Assembly (NCBI GenBank): GCA_964525945.1
Contig: CAZGKX010000002.1
Span: 13,940-77,939, forward strand
DNA length: 64,000 nucleotides
Source of the DNA: CAZGKX01 sp964525945
GTDB taxonomy: Bacteria > Pseudomonadota > Gammaproteobacteria > Legionellales > Legionellaceae
Reading direction: 5' to 3'
A model generated the notes under the pieces. That model ran no database searches. It was not told the origin of the DNA and saw nothing but the letters and a program-made list of their open reading frames with translations. The position numbers and the translations under genes were made by a program. Shown here in pieces: positions 63,882-64,000 of this stretch; the stretch's first letter is position 1; each line of letters starts with the position of its first letter.

Positions 63882-64000
63882 ATGGAAGGTACAGTTTACA
63901 TCAATGGAACCTATTGCCCTGCTTCAGATGCCAAAATATCGGTGTTTGATCGGGGTTTTCTATTCGCTGATAGTGTTTATGAAGTGATCCCTGTCTACGC
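63882..64000 (+). CDS. dat: D-amino acid aminotransferase, 5' part
   Basis: The first 39 codons of a class IV (fold type IV) PLP aminotransferase. VYINGTYCPASDAKISVFDR and GFLFADSVYEVIPVY are the N-terminal signature of D-alanine/branched-chain aminotransferases. Placement directly after dacA is typical of dat, which makes D-amino acids for the cell wall. The gene runs out of the window. AAGGACATCGTTACG is upstream of the ATG. Confidence 0.85.
   Translation, partial: MEGTVYINGTYCPASDAKISVFDRGFLFADSVYEVIPVY

Overview
The window looks like a chromosomal scaffold from a Legionella/Coxiella-type gammaproteobacterium (order Legionellales), probably host-associated. This is inferred from several things. 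Housekeeping genes and gene orders are gammaproteobacterial: queA–(tgt-like)–yajC–secD–secF, accD–folC–dedD–cvpA, leuS–lptE–holA, rlpA–dacA–dat. There is a fused aspartate kinase/diaminopimelate decarboxylase. AT-rich genes of unknown function with eukaryote-like or effector-like features lie scattered between the housekeeping genes. Five short runs of N (10, 12, 10, 10 and 10 bases) mark scaffold joins. Three of them fall inside genes (secD, the saccharopine dehydrogenase-like gene, leuS), and all three break the reading frame as printed.

Layout. 1–1.4 kb: end of a trans-sulfuration PLP enzyme, then an unknown protein with two bZIP-like motifs. 1.5–5.2 kb: a minus-strand glycan-modification operon (GT2 transferase, GtrA, YdjC deacetylase, ArnT-like GT83). 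5.3–7.2 kb: dapD–dapE (lysine/peptidoglycan). 7.3–11.8 kb: dicarboxylate symporter, bestrophin-like channel, a cluster of DnaA boxes, tag, a GIY-YIG nuclease, HU. 11.8–15.2 kb: a large protein with a putative nucleotide/nucleic-acid deaminase domain, then minor pilins pilX, pilW and pilV. 15.2–22.2 kb: hisC–phhB, and the queA / degenerate tgt / yajC / secD / secF locus. 22.3–24.2 kb: a small secreted protein and an LRR/F-box-like protein. 24.3–31.7 kb: FadL porin, LysC–LysA fusion, AddA-like helicase-nuclease. 31.7–38.2 kb: mrp, two adjacent unknown genes, parE, a DUF1415 gene. 38.4–44.7 kb: a minus-strand operon for saccharopine dehydrogenase, ALDH7, FadB and FadA. 44.8–53.4 kb: lnt, a large protein with a duplicated N-terminal domain, leuS, lptE, a frameshifted holA. 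53.4–58 kb: topoisomerase IB and cvpA/dedD/folC/accD. 58–64 kb: a large unknown protein, an L,D-transpeptidase, a small unknown protein, rlpA, dacA, and the start of a D-amino-acid aminotransferase.

How the genes fit together. Cell-envelope work dominates: peptidoglycan precursor and remodelling genes (dapD, dapE, lysAC, L,D-transpeptidase, rlpA, dacA, dat), LPS export and modification (lptE, GT2/GtrA/YdjC/GT83), lipoprotein maturation (lnt), Sec export and type IV pili. The catabolic block (saccharopine dehydrogenase, ALDH7, FadB/FadA, plus FadL) suggests use of amino acids and fatty acids. Several unknown proteins are candidate secreted effectors on the basis of eukaryote-like motifs and isolation from conserved operons; no secretion system is encoded here to confirm that. 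Dispersed palindromic repeats of several families punctuate the intergenic regions, and one appears to have entered the leuS coding sequence.

I found no rRNA, tRNA, CRISPR array, prophage or intact insertion sequence.
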